A DNA stretch of 64,000 bases from assembly GCA_022113835.1 (NCBI GenBank), contig JAILWY010000030.1, positions 2,081,001-2,145,000 on the forward strand, given 5' to 3'. The DNA is from Atopsyche davidsoni (taxonomy: Eukaryota; Arthropoda; Insecta; Trichoptera; Hydrobiosidae). Of this stretch, positions 39,651-51,870 are shown piece by piece. Under the pieces are notes generated by a model that worked only from the letters and a program-made list of their open reading frames with translations, ran no database searches and had not been told where the DNA came from. Position numbers and translations under genes: made by a program. How positions within the stretch are numbered: position 1 is the first letter of the stretch; the number at the start of each line of letters is the position of its first letter.

Positions 39651-41589
39651 TATTGAATTTATTGCTAATTGATACAAATATTAAAAGGCCATCAGATTAT
39701 GCCTTATTTTATTAGCAACTAATGCTAATAAAATATTTACTAACCTGATGCCTTCATTTTCGGACATGAATATTTTTACAAATCATATCTCGAGAGTAGA
39801 ATACAATGTTATTCGTATTAAAATTAAATGTGCCTATATTACTCACTCTAGACCGTAAATTTTTTTTTATTTACACATTATGATTCTTTATTTTGTATCG
39901 TCGCTTGTAAAGAAATGTATTTTTATAAAATATAAATCTATAGCCACGGAACTTAAATAATTATAGAAATATATATTTAGACAAATTAAACAGGAGTGAA
40001 CTTCAAGACACATTTGACATTAAACTCATTGCGTCATTATAAATATCCAACCGATAATGATTTCGGTATGATTATATTATTTTTCCATTGTTGCTGTGTA
40101 ATTCACTTATGTGCGTATAGCATGTGAGTTCAGTCCCGTGTTATATAATTATTTCCACTAAGAAATAGTACATTTTTTCATGCAAGTACCATAAATATGT
40201 TGGTAAGTTTTGGTGGTTGTTATTATAAATACTCTGTTCTTGAGTGTTATAACACGTTTCTTCTTTGATATTCCAAAGTTTTGATAACGGTACTGGGGCC
40301 ATTTTCAGGGATATCTCTATCCAGCATCGGGACCGAAATGTCTGAATATTAAAGAATATACGCGGCATAAATTATCCACATCAATATTACTGCGTATAAC
40401 ATTGTCTTTGTAAGATATTAGCTGTGATGTAAAGAATAATTGCATTCAATGCTCGGGTGAGCATAAAGGCTACTCCCAACGGCCACTTGAGTTGCCGGCG
40501 TAGAAAAGTTACGAGGGATGGAAAATATTTGCTGAATGGAATTTTAATAATTTTTACCTAATGAATAGTCTATACTATTTATATTAATATGATGATAATG
40601 ACTATTCTTTAAAAAAAAAAAGGAGTGCAATTTTTTTTAATTTGCATTTTATTACTATATACGTAGATTATGTTAATATAGACTGCATGTCAATGTTTTC
40701 TCATAGCTCATACCAAAAAAAAAATATTTTATATAAAAATATTTTATGAATTAGTCACATTATTTTAATAATAAGTAAAATACTAACAATGACGAGGAAT
40801 GCACTTGTAAGTGTACATTGTTCTATTGCATAATAATTGTTTTATTGTCTACACATAAAACCTCAAATATTATCAAGTAATTTATTAATTCATAATCGTA
40901 AATCATTGCTTCGGTGAATAAAGTAAAACTGGTATGTAAATGAAACGCAATATATCATGAAGTCGTCGCATGGTCACATGCCGTCACTGCACATTGAAGG
41001 TGTTCAAATCTTCAAGTCGTGGTCAGTGTTTTTCAACAGTAGAGTCGGACAAAAATGTGAATTTTTATATGAATGCTAGACCTGTTATTGATTTAGATCA
41101 ATTGCTTACTCATTAAGATTCACATATTCTTATCTCAGTTTATTCAATGTGATGACGCTTACTGTCCGTTTATAATGATATTAGGTGAAAGAATGAATAG
41201 TACTTGTATTGTTAAGTCCTGCAGGGGCCAAACCTGCAATCCCGCTCTTCACATAATCTTATGATGTGGTGAAACTTATGTTATAATAAGAGAACTGACA
41301 AGGTTAAGTTATAAATTGAAAAACGACATTTTTAGTTTGAAAATATTATCAGTCAAATGCGTCCTCCAGTAATATAAAAATATAATAACCACATTTTTAG
41401 AATGACTTTTCATTTACATTTGACATTTCCGTTACATTTGATCGATAAGATCTATGACTTTCGATCTGACCTCTGACTGAAATGTCATTTGTATAAGTTA
41501 AATATACTTGATTAGAAAAGAAATATACATAGGGCCTGACGGCAGATAATCCCTGAATGCTAGTGAATGTTCAGGCTTCACAAACTCCA
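39651..41589. other. AT-rich intergenic spacer
   Basis: No gene supported. 40460-40520 contains a GC-richer stretch (GGCTACTCCCAACGGCC...) that could be a short interspersed element, but I could not define its ends. Confidence 0.35.
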
Positions 41590-41779
41590 TATATATATAT
41601 ATATATATATATGCATACACATTCATATTTAAGGATGATATTTTTGATAAACGTTTTGTATATATAGTACATGTAATGCTACATTACAATAATTAATTAT
41701 ATATTTGCTATAGAGTGCTTATAACCAAATATATCCGAAAGCGGGACCACTTGAATCTTATTTACTAAGTATATATATG

Positions 41780-41817
<38 letters not shown>

Positions 41818-41890
41818 CATATATGTATATATATAATAGATATAAGTGTATATATATATAATGTTTATACATATATGTATATAATAATAA
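41590..41890. repeat. Cluster of TA-rich microsatellites
   Basis: Runs of (TA)n interrupted by TATGTATATACATA at 41590-41612 and 41770-41890. Confidence 0.85.
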
Positions 41891-42129
41891 TAATTAAATC
41901 AAAGCAAACTTTAAATTATGGAAACTCCGATGATTCCATTGCAAAATATTCATATACTATACATAATGATAAACATCAAGTACCATCTTATATTTTTATT
42001 ATTAAAATTCAATATATTATAATCAAATTCTATAATTGTGGTCATCCATTGACACTTAATTTTGCATCCTTTTAAAGATATGATAATGCATTGCCTTATT
42101 TATTATATATTTATCACATATATAATAAA

Positions 42130-42470
42130 TTGCTACAGTCAATCCCTCTGAAATGAGGGATTTTCACCTCCTCAATGAGACTTTTGCCATTACTTATGAT
42201 GCAGATCAATCAGATCGTCAGTGGTCAGCTCCTGGAGATGTCACGCCACTAGTTCTTCAATGTTGTCTTCATTCACCTTCAGTCCCCAACACGCAACATG
42301 ACATTCCACACAATTTCATCAGTTGTGGACTAGTTCAGGAGCAAACCGCTCAGGCTTCAATTTTCTCAAAACTTGAATTGAGGGCTTTTGGTGTGACCAT
42401 TCCAGACTATATCGATAATCTTAAGGCAATTTACGTTAGTGAAATGATATTTTTAAAACTCTAGGAGGGT
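42130..42470 (-). pseudogene. Jerky/Tigger-like transposase C-terminal remnant
   Basis: On the minus strand, imperfect reading gives NIEELV, a stop, then QELTTDDLIDLH, typical of the acidic C-terminal region of jerky/Tigger transposases. Other pieces (LKPERFAPELVHN) match loosely. The plus-strand ORF over the same DNA is taken to be a shadow. Confidence 0.5.
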
Positions 42471-42589
42471 GAAGACTATGACGTCACCTCGAAGCATCAC
42501 TGAAAAAGTTTTTTGGTGTAAACCTTTTTAAAATGACCTACTGATCTAGTTGCAAACTGAGTTATATATAAATATATGTATTTATAATA

Positions 42590-42830
42590 AATATAAATAA
42601 ATATTTCAAATATAGTATTATTTTTATTTTTTATATAATAGCTGACCAGTTTTGCCAACCTGTTACGTTGGCATTCTCAAACGAAAATGACTTCGTTTGA
42701 TAATGCCAATGTAACAGATTAATGAAACGGTTCACTAATAAAATTAAAAAAAATGTAGAAAAAATCACTCAAGTATTTTATTTAAAATATTAAAATGGAA
42801 TTCCACCAAGTGCACTCTTTAAAAAATATT
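42590..42830. repeat. Foldback MITE family FB1, copy G
   Basis: Left arm ...ATAGCTGACCAGTTTTGCC, centre GGCATTCTCAAACG...CGTTTGATAATGCC, right arm AAATCACTCAAGTATTTTAT then GGAATTCCACCAAGTGCACT. Confidence 0.85.
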
Positions 42831-42859
42831 ATGTAAAATAGATATTAAATTTATGTAAT

Positions 42860-42995
42860 ATACACACATATATATACACATACATATATATATATATATA
42901 TATACACATATATATACACACATATATATATATATATATATACATAAATATATAATAGTATGTACATATTTATACGTATATATATATATTTATTT
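42860..42995. repeat. TA/CA-rich microsatellite
   Basis: ACACATATATATACACATAC-type repeat merging into (TA)n. Confidence 0.85.
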
Positions 42996-43254
42996 ATAAA
43001 TAAAAATTCCATTTAGCATAACAAAATTATTTCCTAATTTAAAAGCAATTTTCACTTTATTTTTTAATTCTATTGTTATACACCTGACTGACCTCAATAA
43101 GTACTTCGAATTTCATTATTCAATAAGAATAATTGTTATTTTTACTGAAATAAAATCAATATGTATTTATTTTGACTTTTCCCTATTAAATTCCAACCCC
43201 TGCACGGTTTTAAAAACAAACCTCTGGCCCGAGTGACCTCGTGCGCTTGGCGAG

Positions 43255-44370
43255 ATGATTAACAAACCAAGGTAAGTAGGAGTGGCTTTTTCTTAACCTT
43301 CTTTTAACTAATTTATAGGCTTATGGTTTGCAGTGTCAATTTAGGCATAGTACTTGATTCCAAATTGATATGTATTAATAATTAGGATAAAAGTTTTTCC
43401 AGGCATGGAAGACTGCAAATAGTCTTGATGGGTTGCAATTTACGATGGACCTTTTAAGTTAATATTTTAGTTAAAAAGAAACCATTCAATAAACAATCAT
43501 CATTTTTTATCCTAAGGGAAGATTCCATTGTCCTTCAGATATTTTAATATATTGTGTTTTGTATTTCAGCGCGGCCTTTGCTGCTTCCCTGCTTTCTCTG
43601 GTGCCAGCACCGGTCCGAGAAAGGGTAAACTGGCCAAGCCGCTGCCATCGGGAACAGGATCGCCACTATTTGAACAGGGATACTTGGGACTCGTCCCTCG
43701 TCCACCTGAAGAGATGTTGCTGTTGGAGAAGCAAGGCCTGAGCAGTCAACAGCAGCGTATGGATGCAGCAGACAATGACACAAGACGCTCGGGATCGTTA
43801 CCGCCTTCCAGCTTACCTCGACCACCACGAAAACCATCCATGCGTAGATTTGGAGAATACGGCAGACTTAGTGATGGAGAAATTAAAAAAGCAAGCGGGG
43901 AAGATACCATCAACAGTAGCAGAAGAACTCCCCCAAGGCCGGCATTGCCCCCCCGGCGATTGGGGGATTACGGGAGGTTGAACGAAGATTCCTCTAGTCA
44001 AAGGTCTTTACGGAAACCATCAGTTAGATCTGGTACTCCTTCTGTACCAGGTTCGTCGTCTCCTTCAACATCTAACTCACGTGAATCTCTTATGAAAGGA
44101 GTCGATATGCGCACAAACTCTTCATCTCTAAGGGATTCTATCATGAAGAACATGTCAATGCCAGGAAGTTCTTCCAGGGAATCCCTGGTGAAAGGGCCGA
44201 GGGATTCGGGCGGCTCCACGACCATGAGCGAGAACTCGGCTGGCTCCTTGCCCCCGCCCTCTAAGCTACAGGCCGTGTACGCTTCTTCTCATCTGCGCCG
44301 TGGCAACTCTCTCACTAGGGATGGGAAAGACAACGAGCGAAGCATTAACAAATACAGAATCCAATTTTGA
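43255..44370 (+). CDS. Unrecognised basic Ser/Pro/Arg-rich protein, 259 aa (two-exon model)
   Basis: Best model: exon 43255-43271 (ATG, MINKP, donor GTAAGT) joined to 43608-44370 in frame, giving MINKPSTGPRKGKLAKPLPS at the start. The acceptor at 43607 has a long pyrimidine tract. Another acceptor at 43569 (GTATTTCAG) would join the ATG exon out of frame but would be in frame with a phase-0 exon. The protein is low-complexity, with repeats: RRFGEYGRLSDGEIK / RRLGDYGRLNEDSS, and SRESLMKG / LRDSIMKN / SRESLVKG, which look like kinase-site or microtubule/actin-regulator linker sequence. Several PxxP and PPRP motifs suggest SH3 ligands. No fold was recognised. It could also be an alternative 3' exon of Amot: an AAG|GTGGGT site at about 38848 in the last Amot exon would join the 43570 exon in frame. 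Confidence 0.6.
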
Positions 44371-45096
44371 ATTTGCATATTGAGGTTCTCGTACACTCGG
44401 AGTGCTGAGAATTTTTTTTTGTTACTTGTTGAATTTTTAAACGCAGACGATTGCGGGTTGAGCGGTTAAATTTCATGGATTAATGAATACCAATGGATTT
44501 AGTGTTGTAGATAATAGTATTTGAACAACTTTTCAGTAAAGGTGAAGTTTGCTAGTAGCCTAGCTTCTCACTTAAGTCCGCACACTCTGCAGGCTTTGAC
44601 CACTTGAAGGATGTTACTTCTGATGTTTCCGCTATAAGAAATAGAAATATTTTTGTAATGAGAAAAAAGATTTTTTAACAGTTATAACTGTGGGACTGAT
44701 TGAAATATGGTTTTTCTTAAAAAAAACAGATTCTCTCTCACTGTGGGATCATTTGAAACTGTTGTTATTTTCATATATTTTTGTTGTATTCAAGTAATAA
44801 ATAATAGTTGTTACTTTTTAAGAGTTGACAGCAGAAACATCAGTGGCCTGGCTTTTGATATTATTGTGCCGTATTTATGTTTCCAGTGCACGGTCAACTA
44901 CTTTTAAAGTTACTTCACTTAGCAATCAATATAATATAAACAAATATAATAATTATTAATATAATATTATAAAACCATGTTTTCAGTCCTCTTAATTAAA
45001 AACAAGATTATAAAAAATCTTTGCACTATGGTTTCGTTTTGCTAGACAATCAACCAAACATCATCGCACTTATTAACAATTTACTAAAAATATTTT
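44371..45096. other. 3' flank of the 43-kb gene
   Basis: Probable 3' UTR followed by AT-rich sequence. No further gene is supported. Confidence 0.35.
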
Positions 45097-45350
45097 AGAC
45101 AGAGAGGACTCGGTGGAGTTCCATTTTAATATTTTGAATAAAATATTTTTGTGATTTTTCCACATGTTTAATTATCTTGATGACAGGTTTCGGCAACCTT
45201 TCACGTTGGCATTATCGAACATTATCAGTTTGATAATGCCAACATGAAAGATTGGTGAAACCTGTCACCGGTATAGTTAAACATGTGGAAAATCACAAAA
45301 GTATTTTATATAAAATATTAAAATGGAATTCCAACGAGTGCTCTCTGTCA
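45097..45350. repeat. Foldback MITE family FB1, copy H (most complete)
   Basis: The best full-length copy. Left end TTAGACAGAGAGGACTCGG and GTTCCATTTTAATATTTTG, ...CCACATGTTTAAT..., hairpin centre GGCATTATCGAACATTATC / AGTTTGATAATGCC, then the mirror image ending GGAATTCCAACGAGTGCTCT and GTCAAAA. Confidence 0.9.
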
Positions 45351-47265
45351 AAACTATTGAATATATTATTTACTAACAGCTTGTCAAACAGCCAATGAGT
45401 GCTCATTGCAAGGAACCGCTGAGATCAAGCCGCAAAAATCCGTAAAAGCCTTGTCTGTAGGAGGTGCTGTGACATCGCTGCATCCAGCTGCACATTTGAT
45501 CTTATCAGAACCGATCTTCCGAGTCACCCTTTGCCGGCTGTCTCTCCGGACTGCAAGATGTCGCTATTCATATCTATGCTCCGGGAAGTGTCGAGGTGAA
45601 CAGAGAACACATCGCACTCGAATGTAATGCTAGAAAAAATGCTTTCTTATTATGAAAGCTTCTGTGCGATCCGGTCGAAATTCTACAACACTCTGAGTCT
45701 GCAGTGATGTCCGTAAAAATCCAAACTATGCATCAATAATTATTTTAGCTTTATTGCTATTCATTTTTATTTCACTGCTTTTTTAGTTTATTTCACTATC
45801 AAACAATGTAATTATCTCTTTCGATTTATTTAAAAATATATAATTCGAGCTTTGTATTTGCAGAGAGCAAACCTGTCGGGTTTCATTCGATATCCCAGCA
45901 AAAATTACAACACATTACTGACTTTTTTAATTAAAGTTTTTTGTCGATACTTCAGTGTCCGAGTGTGCAGCGGTAGGGCGTTGCCGGACACAATTCGAGT
46001 TTTAGGAGTAGTTTTGTCACAAAAGTTAAAACATCTAGTCATTTTTATCGCAACATGTGAAACGATCAATCATGACAACTCGTTTCAAAATATACATCTA
46101 TATACTCAAAGTTTAATTAAGACACTACAACAATTATGTCAAATAATATTTAGTAAATAAATCCGAGTATTTAGAACATCGGTGTCCTTTTACAATCGTC
46201 CCGCCGGGCGGGGGCGCGCTTTCTACTTGCCGTTTCACTTTACTTTACATCAACATACACCATAGACTCCCAACCCGCAGTGGGCGCTGGAGCTTTCCAA
46301 GGGGGCGGTGGCGGGTCCAAGGGAAAATTGATGAACTTTTTGCATTTAAATTTTTTTGATTTGTGTAGTAGATTTTTCACAAAAAAAAACAGAAAATGAT
46401 CAAAAAAACTTGAACATTTTTTTTTTACCTGGGCAGCAATAAATAATTTACAGAAAAAAATTATAACTGTTATTTTGCGCAAAGGGGGGCGTTAGAATTT
46501 TTTTTTCTTGTTAAGGTGGTCAATAAAAGGTTGGGAGCTTATGACATACACGGTGCTGTAAAACTTTCACACTGGTGAAATACTTCAACACAAAGAAGAT
46601 TCTTCCACTGAGGTCAGTTCGTATATGTCTTGCAGTCCAGCTAGCTGCCAGTTAGCTGCCAGTTAGCTGCCAGCTAGCTGCCAGCGGATCCGGCCGGTGC
46701 AGAGCCGCGCCAGCCGCCCGGCCCGGCTGTCGGCTGGACGCGCTTCCGTTCCCCGTTTAGTTCCTGCGATTTATTATACCGATAAAAGTAGTATTATTTG
46801 AGTATAATCAATCATGTCCATTGGCGAAAGAGTGTTTGTGCAGTTTGCTTTTATGCGGCAAACGATTCCCGACCTTTCGAGAGATGTTATCGGAATATTG
46901 TTTGTATTATTCTGACCGAGTCAATAACGAAACTAAACACGCAACAGGTTAGAGATCTGAGTCAACAAGTCGGCTGGTATGACTGCATCGAAAGATACAT
47001 CGTCCATTCATTGTAGCTCGTTTCGAGTTACGACACTTCCGCTCGGAGGGTGTATTTATTGTGTACTTTATTGTGAAATACGATTCGAGGTCCTCTCTTG
47101 TGAGTGGTAGAGTATAGCATCAGCCGGCGCGAGGTGTCCCGCGGATGTAGCTTCCGCAGCCGGTCGCCGCCTTGCTGAAAACGCAATCCGTAAAATTAAT
47201 TAATAACTATTCTAACTAAGTTTTTTTGGTCTTTTTATACCAAGTCAATGTCAACTATTAGCGTA
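45351..47265. other. Non-coding region with GC-rich patches
   Basis: GC-rich patches lie at 46195-46225, 46270-46320 and 46680-46750. An 11-bp unit (AGCTGCCAGTT/AGCTAGCTGCC) is repeated about four times at 46638-46685. The patches may mark promoter or 5' UTR exons, but no coding structure is supported. Confidence 0.35.
46638..46685. repeat. Short tandem repeat, 11-bp unit
   Basis: Four imperfect copies of AGCTGCCAGTT. Confidence 0.8.
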
Positions 47266-47660
47266 CAGTAATACCCCGCTTTACGCGACCCCGTTATGCG
47301 CGGTTTCACTATAACGAGAATTTCAAATTTCGCGTTAAAATGCCAATGTAAGTAATAAATGTAAGTAAGTTAATGTAGTCATTGACTTCTCTTAACAATT
47401 AAAAACAGCGTTGGGTGTTATGAACGTATTTTACAAGAACGTAAAAGAAACGCTACCCAAAAGACAATAGATGTATTTTTCAGTAAAAATAACATGTAAT
47501 ACTGCATAAAGTGTTCTTAGAATTAAAGTAATTGATTCAAATGATTCGTATTTTATTGTATTAAGTTTTGACTATGTATGTACGTTTAATCGTAAACCCC
47601 GATATACGCGAATTTCACATAACGCGATTTTTTCCAGAACGTATCCCTCGCGTATTACTG
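47266..47660 (+). mobile_element. Tigger-like MITE keeping a transposase C-terminus
   Basis: Ends CAGTAATACCCCGCTTTACG and the inverse GCGTATTACTG, with subterminal ACGCGG/TATACGCG inverted sequence. Internally, about 47425-47500 reads YERILQERKRNATQKTIDVF then FSKNNM and a stop, resembling the very C-terminus of Tigger transposases. The rest is deleted. TA is present at the left flank (47264-47265) but CA at the right. Confidence 0.75.
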
Positions 47661-48240
47661 CACTTCTTAACTTCTTCTCAACGGGGTCCATTCACTCGGG
47701 AGGCACGATCGCAATGAAGTCGACTAAAAAAGGTGGGGGTGTTTTCAGACCTCGCCGGCGACGTGCGGGAGACTCGTTACAATGTAGAGTGACTTTTAAC
47801 AAACTGTACTTTAATTATCGAAACTTATTATAATAATTAAAACTGCGAGCGTGATGCGGGGCGCCCTTCGTCCAGCGGTTTGCATATGCAGTTTATCGAT
47901 TGCAATACGTCGCCTCGGGTATCTGTTCCCCCCCTCCTCTTCCTATCGCGGGCGGCGGGCGCACGGCTCGCCGGCAAAACCGACACCGGCAACAGGTTAC
48001 AGGTATCCTCGTTTGTTGGTGGTTTGAATAACTTGTTACAATTTACACGTTCAATATAAAATAATATTTCTCGAGAGTGGAATAAATACGTAGAATGTTG
48101 CATTATTTTCTCTTTCACTGCCACCTGGTTTTGCTCCTGAAATTGCCATCTCCGCGCACGAAGGTCTAGAATTAAAATAAATTAATGTGTAGGTATCTAC
48201 CTCTTTTTTTTTTCATTGATTTTTATAAAAACCCGACAGC
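47661..48240. other. GC-rich region without supported gene
   Basis: 47740-48000 is GC-rich. The short minus-strand ORF there has no recognisable product. Confidence 0.3.
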
Positions 48241-48263
48241 AATATTGTCGCAAGAAGTATTTC

Positions 48264-48267
<4 letters not shown>

Positions 48268-48341
<74 letters not shown>

Positions 48342-48358
48342 ATATATTTATATATATT

Positions 48359-48447
<89 letters not shown>

Positions 48448-48470
48448 TTATATATTTATATATATATACC
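48268..48470. repeat. Long (TA)n microsatellite
   Basis: About 200 bp of TA dinucleotides with sparse TATGTA and TATTTA variants. The mariner insertion begins at its right end. Confidence 0.95.
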
Positions 48471-48475
48471 ATATA

Positions 48476-49740
48476 TTCTAATTAATTTCCGGTTTTTTTG
48501 TAAATAAAACACAATATTGCAAGAGAAGTGTTGAAGATGTTTTATTCGAAATATTTTCCATCGTTTTCTATACATTTTTCCCACCTTTCCGGTAATTTGT
48601 GGATACCACTCCAATAGAATTGACTGTCTTTGGTGGTGAACCACTCGGTGAGCCAATTTCGCAAATTTTCATAAGAATCGAAGCGCTGCTCAGAAAGTGC
48701 GTGGCCCAGCGAAGCAAAGAGGTAGTAGTCCGATGGAGCCAGGTCTGGTGAGTAAGCCGCATGATCAAGCATTTCCCACTGGAGTTGTTCCAGCGTGTCG
48801 CGAACGCGTTTCGACTTATGCGATGGTGCATTGTCATGGAGCAAAATCACCTGCTTCTGTCTTTCTTTATATTCTGGTAGGTTTTCCGCAATCGCTCGGC
48901 TCAAATCTTTGATTTGTTGTTCGTAGCGAACGGCGTTCACAGTTTCACCAGGTTTCAGCAGTTCAAAGTAGATAACACCGGTGTGGTCCCACCACACACA
49001 CAGCATGGCCTTCCGACCGAAACGATTTGGCCGTGCCGTCGATGTCGATGCTTCACCTGGACTCACCCACGATTTTTTGCGGTTAGGGTTCTCTAAAAAA
49101 ATCCATTTTTCATCGCCAGTAACAATACGATGCAGAAAAGACTTTCTTTTGTATCGTTGAAGCAGCATTTCACATGTCACTTTTCGATTTTCCATTTGTC
49201 TCTCGGTCAGTTCATGCGACACCCACTTTCCGCAATTCTGAATTTTCCCCATGGCTCGCAGACGTTTGGAGATTGCTTGCTGTTGAACTCCCAGCGCTTC
49301 TGCAAGCTGTCGTTGCGTTTGCGTATCGTCTTCATCCAATAACGCTTGCAATTCGACGTCATCAAACGATTTTCGCTTGCCGGAACGTGCGACGTCGTTC
49401 AGGTCGAAATCTCCATTTCTGAATTGTCGAAACCACGTTTCACATGTTCGAAGTGTTAAAGCATGATTGCCATAAACTTCCACAAGCGTACGGTGGCTCT
49501 CGGACACTTTTTTCCTTGATTAAACATGAAAAGCAATGCATGGCGCATATGTTCAAAATTCGGTACGAATGCAGACATCTTTGACACGCAATAAAAACTT
49601 TCTAAAAGAACTTTTTAGGAAAACGTCAACGCCGTTTAGACACTCGATAACTACTTAACAAAATGACATATAAGTGCTACCAACAGCAAAGAAGCGAAGC
49701 GAACGCCATCTATCGAAAAAAACCAGAAATTAATTAGGAG
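48476..49740 (-). mobile_element. Mariner element, nearly intact (DD34D)
   Basis: TA-flanked; ends TTCTAATTAATTTCCGG at left and the inverse of CCAGAAATTAATTAGGAG at right. A 321-codon transposase ORF spans 49507-48542 with both helix-turn-helix motifs (NHALTLRTCETWFRQFRNGD; RQLAEALGVQQQAISKRLRA), WVSHEL, TGDEKWIFLENPNRKKSW (first Asp), LLHDNAPSHKS (second Asp) and [13 protein letters not shown] (third Asp, 34 residues later). The expected N-terminal codons, MSAFVPNFEHMRHALLFMFN at 49577-49518, are in another frame. A single-base deficit in an A6 run near 49510 separates them. One of the youngest elements in the window. Confidence 0.95.
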
Positions 49741-49754
49741 TACACCTGATATGT

Positions 49755-49783
49755 ATATTTATAAATAAATGTATATATATATT

Positions 49784-49844
<61 letters not shown>

Positions 49845-49862
49845 TATCTATATATATATATA
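49755..49862. repeat. (TA)n microsatellite
   Basis: TA repeats next to the Helitron 5' end. Confidence 0.9.
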
Positions 49863-51205
49863 AAACACAAAAAATGTTTCTATATCCGTTATAGGCTTTG
49901 AAACCATACAACCGATGTGCCCCATAGCGGGTTTCATTTCACTTTCATTTCCACAAAAAAAAAACACAGAACAGAATTAGGTCGATTTTCGATATTTTCC
50001 AGACAAAAATTTTCAACATCTGTAAAGTGGACATCATTCCTCGCAAAAAATTTAAAAAAAGAACATTTTGAAGATCGCGCGGACAGATCATACGGACTTT
50101 CAAAACAAAATCATTATCTGTCATTCACAACGTGTTTTATCATAATGAGTTTGTCTGTTTATATATGGGAAAAAAAATATTATACGAAAATATTCGTATT
50201 ACAAGTTCCATCTAGTGAAAAAATTATTCCAACCAAAATCGATATCGATCTTATATCTGCTGAACAACCGAATCAACGTGAAGATCTGATACTTTTTGAC
50301 GTTGTTTGTAAGAACATGATTCACGGCCCATGCGGAGCGTTGCATATGAATTCGCCTTGCATAAAAGACGGCAAATGCACAAATGCAAATCCACGCGATT
50401 TGATCGATAAAACTCAAACTGGTCTACGAAAGCCGGAAGATGGAGGATTCACCACCACCATTAAATTAAGAAACGTCGATATTGACATAGATAACATATG
50501 GATTGTTCCATACAGTCCAATACTGTAAAAAACATTTCAATCATATATCAATGTGGAATACTGCAACTCCGTGAAATTCATATGCAAGGACATATGCAAA
50601 TATGTTAACAAAGGCAGTGATATGGCAGTGTTTGAGCTTTCAAATCGAAACTATGAAATCACTCAATTTCAGATGGGTCGTTACATCAGCAGTAATGAAG
50701 CTGTCTGGCGAATTCTTGGTTTCAGTATTCACGAACGATATCCAACTGTTTAACATCTTGCTGTTCATTTAAAAAACGGTCAATTGCAATTGTGCCACCC
50801 GGTAAAGTGTCAAGTACAAAACGATTGACACAGTTATACATGAGGAACAAGCTGTCAACTATCCAAAAGAGTTTTTTTTTAACTCTTTGGAACCATCTGG
50901 AATGCCACCACATATCTTAACTTTAAAAGTTGGTTCACCATAGATGCTCATTCGCAACTTAGATCCACCTAAATTGTGCTGTTGTGATAACTATCAACAA
51001 GGCTCACGGCCAATCGCTATGTATTGCTGGTTTGAACATAGAAAATTCCTGTTTTTCGCAAAATTCCTGTTATGTTGCGTTTAGAGTTGGAACACCGAAA
51101 AGACTTTATGTTTACACACCTACCGATATCCGCTAGCATTAAGATAAAAAGTTAATAAATAAATAAAATTTCCTTTTTTTTTTTTTCGAACAAATAAAAA
51201 AAAAA
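49843..51205 (+). mobile_element. Helitron, internally deleted, degenerate
   Basis: Begins TCTATCTATATATATATATA as Helitron 5' ends often do. The Helitron_like_N/Rep-region pieces are clear: 50210-50525 (FDVVCKNMIHGPCGALHMNS, CIKDGKCTNANPRDLIDKTQ) and, after a stop, 50553-50753 (KFICKDICKYVNKGSDMAVF, YISSNEAVWRILGFSIHERY). Frameshifted residues of the next region follow, e.g. RNKLSTIQKSFF. Then, after a large deletion, comes the helicase C-terminal tail ([20 protein letters not shown] at about 51060-51125). The 3' end has poly-T and a TTCGAACAAATAAAA motif. Parts of the replication initiator and nearly all of the helicase are missing. Confidence 0.85.
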
Positions 51206-51621
51206 AAACCGTCAGCGATCGGCATCTTCGGCCGGGGCCGCGGAGGGCGAAGTACCCTACCACCTAAGCCACATTTTGTAAGACCCGCAACCTGCGCGTA
51301 GGATCAGGGGATAGTCACATACCGTATTGTAAGCGTAGCCCTATGAACGATTGTAAATTGAATAAATGAAAATAAATAATCATATAATTTTTATTTGACA
51401 AACAGGCACGCCAAGGGCGGTCGGATGTCGCCGGAACTCGGTCGCTCTCCTGACGCAGCGGTGTTGTGCACAAGAGTTTATACATATCACTGAGCCGCTA
51501 AATTAATTTATTTTCTAGATCAACGGACCTTCCTTTATCGTTTATTTATTGTTAAATTTTAAATATGCATAGACGCGATCGTGACATTTGAGCAAGTGTC
51601 CGAGTGCGTCAGAGTCCTGAC

Positions 51622-51674
51622 GCGAGGCGAGGCGGCGAGGCGAGGCGAGGCGAGGCGAGGCGAGGCGAGGCGAG
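51622..51674. repeat. (GCGAG)n microsatellite
   Basis: About ten copies of the 5-bp unit GAGGC/GCGAG with one interruption. Confidence 0.95.
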
Positions 51675-51779
51675 TCTGCGGCGCTATTTATACGCGCCCT
51701 CGCCGCTCCGTGCGGCGCGGGCGATGGACGCACACTTTTTATCGGCAGGTTGACGTGAAAGCGGGCAACGTGCGCACCG

Positions 51780-51870
51780 CCGTGCCTCGGCCTCGCTCGG
51801 CCCTGCTCGGCCCCGCTCGGCCCCGCTCGGCCCCGCTCGGCTGCATTCGGCCGTCTTCGGCCGTCTTCGC
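51780..51870. repeat. 10-bp tandem repeat (CTCGGCCCCG)
   Basis: About eight imperfect copies of GCTCGGCCC(C/T). Confidence 0.85.

Noticed and set aside
42153..42464. 103-codon plus-strand ORF
   Set aside because: The complementary strand shows jerky/Tigger transposase C-terminal residues, so the plus frame is a shadow.
48185..48485. Tyr/Ile repeat ORFs
   Set aside because: Pure translation of (TA)n.
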